A program made the translations under genes and the position numbers. Positions 1-5,911 of a stretch of 18,087 bases of DNA are shown one piece after another. How positions within the stretch are numbered: position 1 is the first letter of the stretch; each line of letters begins with the position of its first letter. Origin of the DNA: UBA5004 sp038061835 (lineage in GTDB: Bacteria > Patescibacteriota > Minisyncoccia > Phycocordibacterales > Zambryskibacteraceae); NCBI GenBank assembly GCA_038061835.1, contig JBBTYJ010000021.1, positions 1-18,087 of the forward strand. The letters run 5' to 3'. The notes under the pieces are model-generated. The model searched no databases. It worked only from the letters and a program-made list of their open reading frames with translations, and was not told the origin of the DNA.

Positions 1-84
1 GCCGCAGGCACTGATGAGCCTCCGTCCAGCGAAGGCGAAGAAGTGCTGCGGGACTTGGAATTCTTTAGAACCACTTTAGTATAA
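1..84 (+). CDS. Possible C-terminal fragment of an unidentified protein (5' end outside window)
   Basis: Frame 1 stays open from the first base to a TAA at 82-84 and encodes 27 residues, acidic then hydrophobic, containing EGEEVLRDLEFF. Composition looks more protein-like than the other frames, but the stretch is too short to assign a family. The following hairpin at 93-123 has its T-rich tail on the opposite strand, so it belongs to the next gene. The open frame could be chance. Confidence 0.3.
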   Translation, partial: AAGTDEPPSSEGEEVLRDLEFFRTTLV

Positions 85-92
85 AACTAATA

Positions 93-123
93 CAAAACGA
101 AAGGCGTCGATTTCTCGACGCCT
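93..123 (-). terminator. Rho-independent terminator of the 162-665 gene
   Basis: A perfect 9-bp inverted repeat (AGGCGTCGA at 102-110, TCGACGCCT at 115-123) closes a GAAA loop on the minus strand and is followed there by TTCGTTTTG. It lies about 40 nt after the stop codon of the upstream minus-strand gene. Confidence 0.8.
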
Positions 124-161
124 GTTGTGGACAGCACTCATAGGTGGCTATCCGAAAACCT

Positions 162-665
162 TTAGAGCCAACGCTCGAACTCCTCGCGCGTCCACCACGG
201 GCCTTTGGTTCCCCATGAGAATGGGAGACCAACACCCGAGTAGCCGTACTCGCCACGCCGTTCCTTCTTCCAGAGGATGAAGGTGGCGCCGTCGCGAGGG
301 ATCGAGGGCAAGCACAGGCGAAGCTGTTTGATGCGGTTGTCTTTCACGAACCGCATCAGCGCAACCTCGACCGCCACCTGCTTACCTAATGTTTCCACCA
401 GGTCGTCTGGTCCGAGCGGAGGAGCCTCCTGTGGTATTTCCGCGTGTCCGTACGCGTAGTACTCCCAGTTGGTCAGATCAAGACGGAGCGTAATACCGCC
501 GAAGCTGATCTTCGGACGATAAATCACACTCGGCTTGTTTGACCATACCCCAAAGAGATAGGAGAGAATGGCTTCTCTCCACCTTGACTCGGGATACCCT
601 TGCAAACCGCTGACCTGAATGTCATTACGGATAACACTCAAGAGACAGGTAACTGGCTGATTCAT
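162..665 (-). CDS. Hypothetical protein, 167 aa, isolated single-gene unit
   Basis: I do not recognise a family. The protein is soluble and rich in Trp and Tyr. It has a Trp-rich C-terminus (WGTKGPWWTREEFERWL), no signal peptide and no membrane segment. The ATG at 663-665 is well supported: AGGAGG lies at 673-678, 7 nt upstream. The gene has its own promoter (811-839), a leader of about 140 nt and a terminator (93-123), so it is transcribed alone. Its GC content is higher than that of the neighbouring SIR2-like gene. The strong Shine-Dalgarno contrasts with the core genes of the window, and the genes at 6751-7035 and 15827-16189 share this layout, though I see no sequence similarity among the three proteins. 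Confidence 0.75.
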   Translation of the reverse strand: MNQPVTCLLSVIRNDIQVSGLQGYPESRWREAILSYLFGVWSNKPSVIYRPKISFGGITLRLDLTNWEYYAYGHAEIPQEAPPLGPDDLVETLGKQVAVEVALMRFVKDNRIKQLRLCLPSIPRDGATFILWKKERRGEYGYSGVGLPFSWGTKGPWWTREEFERWL

Positions 666-804
666 ACACGAACCTCCTATGAGGTGCTCCGTAATACCAC
701 ACTACGAATTATCCGTAGGTGAATTATGAAGGTGCTACATCTCTGCAGCAACAAGCGAGAAATTAGAGTGTAATTTCCCCCTTATTACCGCAGAAAAAAT
801 ATCT
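666..804 (-). promoter_or_regulatory. Structured 5' leader of the 162-665 gene, with a hairpin over the Shine-Dalgarno
   Basis: The roughly 140-nt leader predicted from the promoter at 811-839 contains two short stems. One pairs CTACG with CGTAG (702-706 with 714-718). The other pairs ACCTC with GAGGT (672-676 with 681-685) and buries most of the AGGAGG ribosome-binding site. This would allow translational control. I could not match it to a known riboswitch class. Confidence 0.4.
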
Positions 805-810
805 ACATCC

Positions 811-839
811 ATCCTAGCATACTTACTTAATTCTGTCAA
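811..839 (-). promoter_or_regulatory. Sigma70-type promoter of the 162-665 gene
   Basis: On the minus strand, TTGACA (834-839) is followed by a 17-nt spacer and TAGGAT (811-816). A TGn extension sits directly before the -10 box. The start site would be near 804. Confidence 0.65.
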
Positions 840-959
840 GTATTGCTTGATAAGATTGGCGACCCTCCTTAGTCTCGGATAATTCTATCTAAATGAGACC
901 CCATAAGGCTTTTTGATTGCCTTTGTTCTACCATTTTGACGCTCCTCGGAATACCGAGA

Positions 960-2069
960 TTAATAAAGGGCGTCCACAAAACTACCAAATCCGTCTTCAC
1001 CGAAAATTTTTATATTTTCTTTTGGCCAAACTTTTGTAGCTTCTTTATAAGCCCTACTATCTACCGTATCTTCAAGAAGTTTTTTGGACCCCACAAGTAT
1101 AAGGGTACTCCCCTTAAGATTTAAATCTTTTAGAGATTCGATGAAAGTACCGTCACCAAATTGATAGCCGATAGCCACAACCAAACCAGATTGGGAAATC
1201 TCTTCTTTAGCAAGTGCGGTTTGTCTACCAAAAAATGAGTTGGCAGTTCCCACTGAAGTGTGAATAGGTATCATCATTAGCGGAAAATTAGTGATAGTAC
1301 GCCCTCCGACATCAGGGTATGTTTTATATCCAATTACTTTTGGAATCTCTGATTTTATATCCTTTAACTCCAGATAGCTTTCTGGGGCCTCATTATTACT
1401 CATCATCTCAGTAAAATTCTGATGGCCCGAGGATTCTACAGACAGTTGTGGGTCCAAGTGGGTTATGTAACGTAAATTTACTCCTCCGTGCATTTTCAAA
1501 ACCTTAGGATTAACATTTAAGTAATCTTCATCCTTATTAAATATTCGCCTAGGTGTAAAAATAGGCAGATCTGCCAGTGAGCGCTCTAAAATCGTGTCAT
1601 AATTGAAAGTTAGTACTGACCATCTCTTTGGCCCTCTTAGATCACGTATCGTGCTTAAAAGCGATTTATAGTAGTTGTCATCCAGGTCTGCATTGTTTGA
1701 TGCTAATGTAAAAATATCCTCCAAATACCTAAGCATGGATGGGAACCTGTCGTCTGCCGTATCATTTTCGTAGAGGTCAGAAAGGTAGGCTTCCAAGTCA
1801 CCGCCAAACGTATTAGTAATCCTTCTTTCCATCTGTGCGCGATGCCCCTTAATATCTTGGTGTATAGATTTTTTAAGCGTCTCTCTCACTAAATAATTAT
1901 CCTGGTCCAAAAGTTCACAAACTATAGGTGGTGTGTAGAGATAGTTGGGCTCTCTGCTGTATCCTCGCGACGCTCCAGCACCTAAAATTACACAGATTTT
2001 ACTTGCCGAGTTTCTAGCAAAATCTGTAAAAATTTCCTTTGTTTTTTCTGAAGAAATTATTGGGTCCAT
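960..2069 (-). CDS. SIR2-like NAD-binding domain protein, probable defence effector
   Basis: A 369-aa protein with the hallmarks of stand-alone SIR2-like (SIR2_2-type) proteins. These are a glycine-rich NAD motif GAGAS at residues 30-34, FNYD with Asn156 and Asp158, and MHGG with the expected catalytic His194. A late Rossmann strand (SGLVVAIGYQFGD, about residue 300) is also present. No signal peptide or membrane segment is seen. In bacteria, such proteins commonly act in antiphage defence by degrading NAD+, and that role is inferred here. No partner gene (Argonaute, HerA or sensor) is adjacent, so it may be a single-gene system. It lies directly downstream of two tRNA-Gln copies, a typical site for acquired genes. 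No Shine-Dalgarno is visible. A short hairpin (943-956) follows the stop but lacks a clear T-tract. Confidence 0.8.
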   Translation of the reverse strand: MDPIISSEKTKEIFTDFARNSASKICVILGAGASRGYSREPNYLYTPPIVCELLDQDNYLVRETLKKSIHQDIKGHRAQMERRITNTFGGDLEAYLSDLYENDTADDRFPSMLRYLEDIFTLASNNADLDDNYYKSLLSTIRDLRGPKRWSVLTFNYDTILERSLADLPIFTPRRIFNKDEDYLNVNPKVLKMHGGVNLRYITHLDPQLSVESSGHQNFTEMMSNNEAPESYLELKDIKSEIPKVIGYKTYPDVGGRTITNFPLMMIPIHTSVGTANSFFGRQTALAKEEISQSGLVVAIGYQFGDGTFIESLKDLNLKGSTLILVGSKKLLEDTVDSRAYKEATKVWPKENIKIFGEDGFGSFVDALY

Positions 2070-2111
2070 ATATTTTTAATATACTCTTCGGAGTCCGAAC
2101 CTAGCTCAGAC

Positions 2112-2224
2112 TGGCTGCGGGGGTAGGAGTCGGACCTACATAAACAGCTTCAAAGGCTGCTGTCCTACCGTTAGCCTCGCCCGTAGGTCGTAGCCTACGT
2201 GCTACGGCCGAGGGACGACCCGCA
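2112..2224 (-). pseudogene. tRNA-Gln(TTG) interrupted by a 39-nt palindrome in the D arm
   Basis: The 3' two thirds form a good tRNA: anticodon stem GCAGC/GCTGT, loop CTTTGAA with anticodon TTG, T arm GTAGG-TCCGACT-CCTAC, 3' acceptor CCCCGCA, discriminator G and encoded CCA (2112-2114). The expected 5' part TGCGGG-TC-GTC is at 2214-2224, separated from TAACGGTAGGAC by a near-perfect 39-nt hairpin (2175-2213). After removal, the 5' acceptor is one G short of seven bases, and the T loop has TCC where TTC is usual. It is probably non-functional, because an intact tRNA-Gln with the same anticodon lies just upstream. A functional tRNA with an expanded D arm cannot be excluded. Confidence 0.7.
2175..2213. 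repeat. 39-nt palindromic element inserted in tRNA-Gln
   Basis: Position i pairs with position 40-i almost throughout. The outer arms CCTCG/CGAGG, middle arms CCGTAG/CTACGG and inner arms CGTAG/CTACG are broken only by short mismatches. Related pieces (ACGGGCGAGGC and CCGAGGG) recur at 2602-2650 and 2706-2718, so it belongs to a local repeat family. Confidence 0.75.
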
Positions 2225-2240
2225 ATATTCCCGAGCAGGG

Positions 2241-2311
2241 CTGCCGGACTTGGACTCGAACCAAGATACCAGCCTCCAAAGGGCTGTGTCCTACCATTAG
2301 ACGATCCGGCA
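2241..2311 (-). tRNA. tRNA-Gln(TTG)
   Basis: A complete 71-nt cloverleaf: acceptor TGCCGGA/TCCGGCA (7 bp, U1-A72 as usual for tRNA-Gln), D arm GTC...GAC, anticodon stem CAGCC/GGCTG with loop CTTTGGA (anticodon TTG), T arm CTTGG-TTCGAGT-CCAAG and discriminator G. CCA is not encoded (CCC follows). The nine bases on each side (2233-2241 and 2312-2320) are complementary and would extend the acceptor helix to 16 bp. The gene begins 7 nt after the stop of the GIY-YIG gene. Confidence 0.93.
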
Positions 2312-2318
2312 GCCCTGC

Positions 2319-2564
2319 TCACGAACTGCTTATTTTCCTTAATAATGTCCTCTTACCCTTAGCGGTTTTATAGAACCGTTCGGTAAAGAAAGCTTCATAC
2401 TTATCTTCAAATCCCTCTGAGTATAGCAATTTTAAAGGTAATCTGCTTTTGGTGGATAAAACTCTCCCTGCATTATGTTGAGACAGTCTATGTCCTATAT
2501 CAGAAGTACAGCCTATATATAAATTTCCATCTTTTTCACTTTTTAATACATAGACAAAGTACAT
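2319..2564 (-). CDS. Single-domain GIY-YIG endonuclease next to tRNA-Gln
   Basis: An 81-aa single GIY-YIG domain (UvrC N-terminal/YhbQ-like superfamily). It has the first strand YFVYVLKS, then NLYIGCTSD with the YIG motif, the conserved Arg of GHRLSQHN, and the Glu expected to bind metal in FFTERFYK. I chose the ATG at 2562-2564, because the longer upstream reading runs through repeat sequence and adds residues not typical of the family. The tRNA-like segment at 2572-2581 ends 7 nt before this start, and the stop lies 7 nt before the 5' end of tRNA-Gln. No DNA-binding domain is attached. The cellular role of these small proteins is unsettled; nicking or repair of DNA, or homing-like mobility, are possibilities. 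Confidence 0.85.
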   Translation of the reverse strand: MYFVYVLKSEKDGNLYIGCTSDIGHRLSQHNAGRVLSTKSRLPLKLLYSEGFEDKYEAFFTERFYKTAKGKRTLLRKISSS

Positions 2565-2571
2565 ATTCTTA

Positions 2572-2651
2572 TAGACGATCCCTCGGCCATAGCCCGAAGG
2601 TCTCACCCGTAGGGTTACGACCGAGGGCTTGGTCTACGGGCGAGGCCCGCA
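2572..2651 (-). pseudogene. Remnant of a tRNA-Gln 5' half, split by palindromic repeats
   Basis: On the minus strand TGCGGG (2646-2651) matches the acceptor start of the interrupted tRNA-Gln. GGATCGTCTA (2572-2581) exactly matches positions 5-14 of the intact tRNA-Gln. They lie in the right order, separated by 64 nt of palindrome-rich sequence. The blocks are short, so the call rests partly on the parallel tRNA-Tyr case at 17979-18047. Confidence 0.45.
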
Positions 2652-2728
2652 AATTATTGTAATTTTCTCAAAAGCTCCCTTTTACCCTTAGCTCAGAGGT
2701 TTAACCTATGGGCGAGGCCCGCAAATTA
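2634..2728. repeat. Direct repeat pair bracketing a GIY-YIG remnant
   Basis: A 23-bp sequence at 2634-2656 recurs at 2706-2728 with one mismatch (CTACGGG versus CTATGGG at the start, both ending in GCCCGCAAATTA). A shorter piece, CGCAAATTA, recurs at 2760-2768. On the minus strand each reads TAATTTGCG, which resembles a stop codon directly followed by a tRNA-Gln 5' end. Confidence 0.8.
2654..2705 (-). pseudogene. 3' remnant of a second GIY-YIG gene
   Basis: Minus-strand codons from 2692 read AKGKRELLRKLQ and then TAA (2654-2656), nearly identical to AKGKRTLLRKI near the C-terminus of the intact GIY-YIG gene at 2319-2564. The DNA also matches upstream (AAACC, then GCTAAGGGTAA) apart from a 5-nt insertion that creates an in-frame TGA. 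Its stop is 2 nt before the tRNA-Gln-like TGCGGG, the same order seen at the intact copy. The region 2729-2825 holds only AT-rich sequence with no gene that I can see. Confidence 0.65.
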
Positions 2729-2825
2729 CACCTTGATAGTACGTAGTATTTCGGATTTTCGCAAATTACAGTTACTAATTTAAGATTTAATTTCTGGTAT
2801 AAAGTATGTCGCGCGGAATAACTGT

Positions 2826-3971
2826 TTAGACAGATTTGACACAATTTGCTAGCGCAAGTTCCAGAGCCAATTCTGGAATAGATGTACGGCCGGAATCTTC
2901 GTACGCCACGATAAATGAGAGTAGTATTTCTGCGGTTAGATTTGGACCCGCCTTGGCCGCAAGCGCCTGGAGAAAGGCAAAATCATCTTCGGAAATCTGT
3001 TTTTTAATATAATCGTCCATACCTGCCTTGAGTCGAAGTAGAAAAAGGAAACGCAATCTTTCCAAAATAAGTTTGGCGAAAAGTTTCATCTCGGCATTGG
3101 CTGCGGTGGCGGCTTGAATGGCCTTCATCCCCTTCTCCAAATTTTTTTCAACAATTGATTCTAGAACATTCTTGACCAACTCCGCCTTCGGCGCTCCGGT
3201 TACCGCTTCCACTTCTTCGCGAGTAATTTTTCTTGCCCCGAGCTTCGTCGAGGGGTTACTTATACCAGAGGAAAGCACTTTTTCCAAAATGCCATGCACA
3301 TCGCGGAAGGAACCGTCGCCCAAAATGGCCACCAGTTCTGCCGCCGCCGACTCCAGAGCAAAGTCTTCTTTCTTGGCCACAGAGAGAGCAAAAGTTTTAA
3401 GCGTTGCCTGATTAGGTTGTTTAAAAGAAAATGCCTGACAACGCGAAACGACAGTCTCCGGCACCTTCTCAAGTTCGGTGGTCGCCAAGACAAAAACCAC
3501 ATGTTGGGGCGGTTCTTCCAGAGTTTTCAAAAAAGCATTCCAAGCATCTTTGGTAAGCATGTGCACCTCATCGATGATATAAACCTTGTAACGCGAATCG
3601 AAAGGCAAAGTATTTACAGACTCCCGAATCTCGCGCACATCATCGATACCACGATTGGAGGCGGCATCCATTTCTACCAAGTCCTTGGCTGAAGTGCCTA
3701 TCTCACGCGCTAAAATTCTGGCCATCGAAGTCTTGCCTGTGCCGCGCGATCCGGAAAAAAGATATGCGTGAGAAATATTGCCAAATTTGATTGCCCCTTC
3801 TAAAACTTTGACAATATGGTCTTGGCCGATCACATCCTTGAAATGCTGCGGACGATATTTGCGATAGAGAACCCCTGCTGATCTTTCAGACTTCTTCATC
3901 CCGTTAGAAGTAAGATTAGCACCTTGTAAATCTGTAGCAACCTCTGATTTCTTACTTCTAACGGGATTCAT
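2826..3971 (-). CDS. dnaX: DNA polymerase III subunit gamma/tau, short form lacking the zinc module
   Basis: The clamp-loader ATPase that loads the sliding clamp during replication. Motifs: GVLYRKYRPQHF at 33-44, Walker A GSRGTGKT at 74-81, DEVH at 134-137, sensor LATTE near 163 and arginine finger SRC near 176. At 381 aa it is a gamma-like form without a tau C-terminal extension. The Cys-containing zinc module usually found about 15 residues after Walker A is absent: ARILAREIGTSAKDLVEMDA runs straight on. The first ~32 residues are encoded by a palindromic repeat (3898-3967) and are not conserved. The ATG at 3969-3971 lies 6 nt after an extended -10 box (TGATATACT), which fits leaderless translation; Met25 (3897-3899) is the alternative start. 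It is the last gene of ftsQ-dusB-dnaX, 12 nt after dusB. Confidence 0.93.
   Translation of the reverse strand: MNPVRSKKSEVATDLQGANLTSNGMKKSERSAGVLYRKYRPQHFKDVIGQDHIVKVLEGAIKFGNISHAYLFSGSRGTGKTSMARILAREIGTSAKDLVEMDAASNRGIDDVREIRESVNTLPFDSRYKVYIIDEVHMLTKDAWNAFLKTLEEPPQHVVFVLATTELEKVPETVVSRCQAFSFKQPNQATLKTFALSVAKKEDFALESAAAELVAILGDGSFRDVHGILEKVLSSGISNPSTKLGARKITREEVEAVTGAPKAELVKNVLESIVEKNLEKGMKAIQAATAANAEMKLFAKLILERLRFLFLLRLKAGMDDYIKKQISEDDFAFLQALAAKAGPNLTAEILLSFIVAYEDSGRTSIPELALELALANCVKSV
3898..3967. repeat. Palindromic element in the dnaX N-terminus
   Basis: A perfect 17-bp inverted repeat (3898-3914 and 3951-3967, arm CTTACTTCTAACGGGAT) separated by 36 nt. It is translated in frame as the N-terminal extension of DnaX (NPVRSKKSEV ... 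NLTSNGMKK). Confidence 0.85.
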
Positions 3972-3986
3972 GCGGACAGTATATCA
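3972..3986 (-). promoter_or_regulatory. Extended -10 promoter of dnaX
   Basis: On the minus strand TGATATACT ends 6 nt before the dnaX ATG, so transcription would begin at or next to the start codon. The same TTTGATATACT occurs before ftsQ. It overlaps the 3' end of dusB. No convincing -35 is seen. Confidence 0.5.
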
Positions 3987-4988
3987 AATGTTTATAAAAT
4001 TATTGATAATTCTTTCGACCTCGTCCGCATTATTGGCATCCATCAATCTGACACGTAGATCCCCCGCTCCCCGCCCGAACGACCATTCGGTCGGGCGGGC
4101 GTCGAAACCCGTAATGTAAGCCTTAAAATGTTTTTTCATAATGGCAAAACTTTTATATCCGCCAAGTAACTCTTCAAATAACTTTGTGTGTTTTATCAAA
4201 ACTTTTAATTTTTCTTCCAGAGAAGGCTGGGATTCTGTAAACAACCACGGATTACCGAAAATGGCGCGACCAAGCATCACTCCGTCGCAACCGGTTTCTT
4301 TGATTCGCATTCGGCCCTCCTCCAAATTTTTCACATCGCCATTGCCTAAAATCAAGGTCTCCTTACCGGAAGCATTTCGTATTTCCACGGCATGCTCGAC
4401 AAACTCCCATCGAGCTGGCGCTTTTGACATCTCTTTCCTGGTACGAGCATGGATAGTAACTACAGCCACATCTTCCTTGAGAATCTCTGGCAGCCAATTT
4501 TCGAGTTCTGGACGACTGTAGCCCGTGCGAGTCTTCACTGATATGGGCAAACCTTGAGCGCCCTCTTTAGCAGCTCTGACAAGCGCCCTCGCGAGCGCCA
4601 CATTTTTCATAAGAGAAGCGCCAGCGCCCTGCTTCTCCACACTTTTGTCAGGACAACCCATATTGATATCAACACCGTCAAAGCCGAGCTCAAGCGCCAA
4701 GGCGGCGGCCTTTTTCATATTTTCAGGAGAGGAAGTGAAGAACTGCGCCACTATCGGCCTTTCTATTTCACTGTACTCAAGATTTTTTAAAAGCTTTTTT
4801 CTACCAGCTTCGGGCGCCAGAACTAATCCGTCGGCAGAGACAAATTCAGTCCACATCACATCCGGTTTGCCGATCTCGGCAATAATCTGCCGAAAAGCGG
4901 CATCGGTGACATCGGCCATGGGCGCCAGTACAAAAATGCCACCACGACGAAACGCATCGGTTTTTAATTTTTTCCAAAATCCAAGCAT
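3984..4988 (-). CDS. dusB: tRNA-dihydrouridine synthase
   Basis: An FMN-dependent enzyme that reduces uridine to dihydrouridine in tRNA D loops. It shows the family signatures in order: FVLAPMADVTDAAFR (19-33), DINMGCPDKSVEKQGAGASLM with catalytic Cys112, ISVKTRTGYS (149-158), HARTRKEMSKAPARWE and the phosphate-binding ILGNGDV...GCDGVMLGRAIFGNPWLF. The 334 aa match the usual length. Residues about 297-306 (ARPTEWSFGR) are encoded by a palindrome (4070-4099) and look like an in-frame insertion in the C-terminal helical domain. The start ATG at 4986-4988 is 17 nt after ftsQ and has no Shine-Dalgarno. I cannot separate DusB from other bacterial Dus subtypes with certainty. Confidence 0.93.
   Translation of the reverse strand: MLGFWKKLKTDAFRRGGIFVLAPMADVTDAAFRQIIAEIGKPDVMWTEFVSADGLVLAPEAGRKKLLKNLEYSEIERPIVAQFFTSSPENMKKAAALALELGFDGVDINMGCPDKSVEKQGAGASLMKNVALARALVRAAKEGAQGLPISVKTRTGYSRPELENWLPEILKEDVAVVTIHARTRKEMSKAPARWEFVEHAVEIRNASGKETLILGNGDVKNLEEGRMRIKETGCDGVMLGRAIFGNPWLFTESQPSLEEKLKVLIKHTKLFEELLGGYKSFAIMKKHFKAYITGFDARPTEWSFGRGAGDLRVRLMDANNADEVERIINNFINI
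4070..4099. repeat. Palindromic element inside dusB
   Basis: A 9-bp inverted repeat, CCCGCCCGA (4070-4078) and TCGGGCGGG (4091-4099), with a further short palindrome in its loop. It is translated in frame within a poorly conserved part of the DusB C-terminal domain. Confidence 0.75.
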
Positions 4989-5005
4989 ATTTTGAATGTC
5001 TTTTT

Positions 5006-5821
5006 TTATTTGAACTTGTAGAATACTTTGTTGGCCGTGCGCAAATCCAGATAAAGAATTTTCTCAAGGAAATTACTTTGAGTCTTAATGGCATCATCGG
5101 AGAGAAACGCTTCTAAATTTGAACCGACCAGAAGCAAATCATCGTCCTTTTGCCACATCAAACGTTTGTTGTCGGACCAGAGCAAGGTGTAGTCATCTGC
5201 GCCAATCTTAAGCGCCGAGGAATTGATATTTAGCGTAGAGAGACTCTCTCTAAATTTCAATAGTGATTCAAATTCTTCCGGAGCCAATACTCTTTTGCCC
5301 ACGGGATCGCTCATCGGCTCGTCGGTGGAGTAGATAAAGTAAACTCCGTCGGAAAAGGAAGGCGCGGGGGCAAAAATTAGTCCCTCTTTATCCAAGAAAA
5401 AACATTCATCATTAACGCAATACAAGGCAAAGGGCACGCGTTCCTCGACCATAACCACAAGTGTTCGAGATTCATCTAAATTTAAATTAATGGATTTAAT
5501 TCTCGGAAACGCTTCGGTCAGATTTTGCTCAATAGTTTGACGTGGATAAACGAAAGTATTGTTACGAGGAATTACCCAGAAGTAATAACCGCTAATCAAC
5601 TTCTGCACGGTTTGCGACATTTCTTCTTTATCCACGACATTTTCACCCGTGATTGTGACACCGATGATTAAAAACCTCTTCTGACGGGAAAAATAGATTA
5701 ATGAAGAAAGAATTGCGAGAAGTCCGACAAGCAAAAGCGCGAGTCGAATACGCCTTCTTCTTTTTTTCTTCTTATAAAATTCCGCCGAATTAAGAACTTT
5801 GCCGCTCGAAATTATCCTCAT
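5006..5821 (-). CDS. ftsQ: FtsQ/DivIB-type cell division protein
   Basis: A 271-aa bitopic membrane protein: basic N-terminus with YKKKKRRRRIR (16-26), one membrane segment at about 27-45, then a POTRA-like domain beginning FLIIGVTITGENVVDKEEM. A beta domain with RIKSINLNLDESRTLVVMVEERVPFALY follows. FtsQ links early and late divisome proteins at the septum and its POTRA domain faces outward. Sequence conservation in this family is low, so the call rests on topology and the POTRA pattern. It is the first gene of a minus-strand operon with dusB and dnaX. The ATG at 5819-5821 lies 12 nt after an extended -10 box and has no Shine-Dalgarno. Confidence 0.8.
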   Translation of the reverse strand: MRIISSGKVLNSAEFYKKKKRRRRIRLALLLVGLLAILSSLIYFSRQKRFLIIGVTITGENVVDKEEMSQTVQKLISGYYFWVIPRNNTFVYPRQTIEQNLTEAFPRIKSINLNLDESRTLVVMVEERVPFALYCVNDECFFLDKEGLIFAPAPSFSDGVYFIYSTDEPMSDPVGKRVLAPEEFESLLKFRESLSTLNINSSALKIGADDYTLLWSDNKRLMWQKDDDLLLVGSNLEAFLSDDAIKTQSNFLEKILYLDLRTANKVFYKFK

Positions 5822-5833
5822 AGAGATAGGAAA

Positions 5834-5842
5834 AGTATATCA
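5834..5842 (-). promoter_or_regulatory. Extended -10 promoter of ftsQ
   Basis: TGATATACT on the minus strand ends 12 nt before the ftsQ ATG, giving a predicted leader of about 5 nt. No clear -35 is visible. Confidence 0.5.
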
Positions 5843-5862
5843 AACGTCCCAACCATTTATAC

Positions 5863-5903
5863 CACTTGTGCAACCACTTGTGCAAAGTTCGACTTTGCAC
5901 ACT
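5863..5903. repeat. REP-like palindrome, copy 1 (downstream of the transposase gene)
   Basis: The 23-nt palindrome at 5879-5901 has 10-bp arms TGTGCAAAGT/ACTTTGCACA and a TCG loop. It is preceded by a tandem 12-nt repeat of CCACTTGTGCAA. Identical to copy 3 and in the same orientation. Confidence 0.85.
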
Positions 5904-5911
5904 TTGTATAG

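Noticed and set aside
8..50. Hammerhead-ribozyme-like core (CTGATGAG ... GCGAAG) at the window start
   Set aside because: The GAAA box is GAAG, and the flanking arms (GCAC and GTGC) pair with each other instead of forming separate stems I and III. The stretch is also compatible with a coding frame.
2101..2322. Open frame of 73 codons across the two tRNA-Gln genes
   Set aside because: It is antisense-free but entirely made of tRNA sequence and the palindrome; its protein is the usual spurious translation of tRNA genes.
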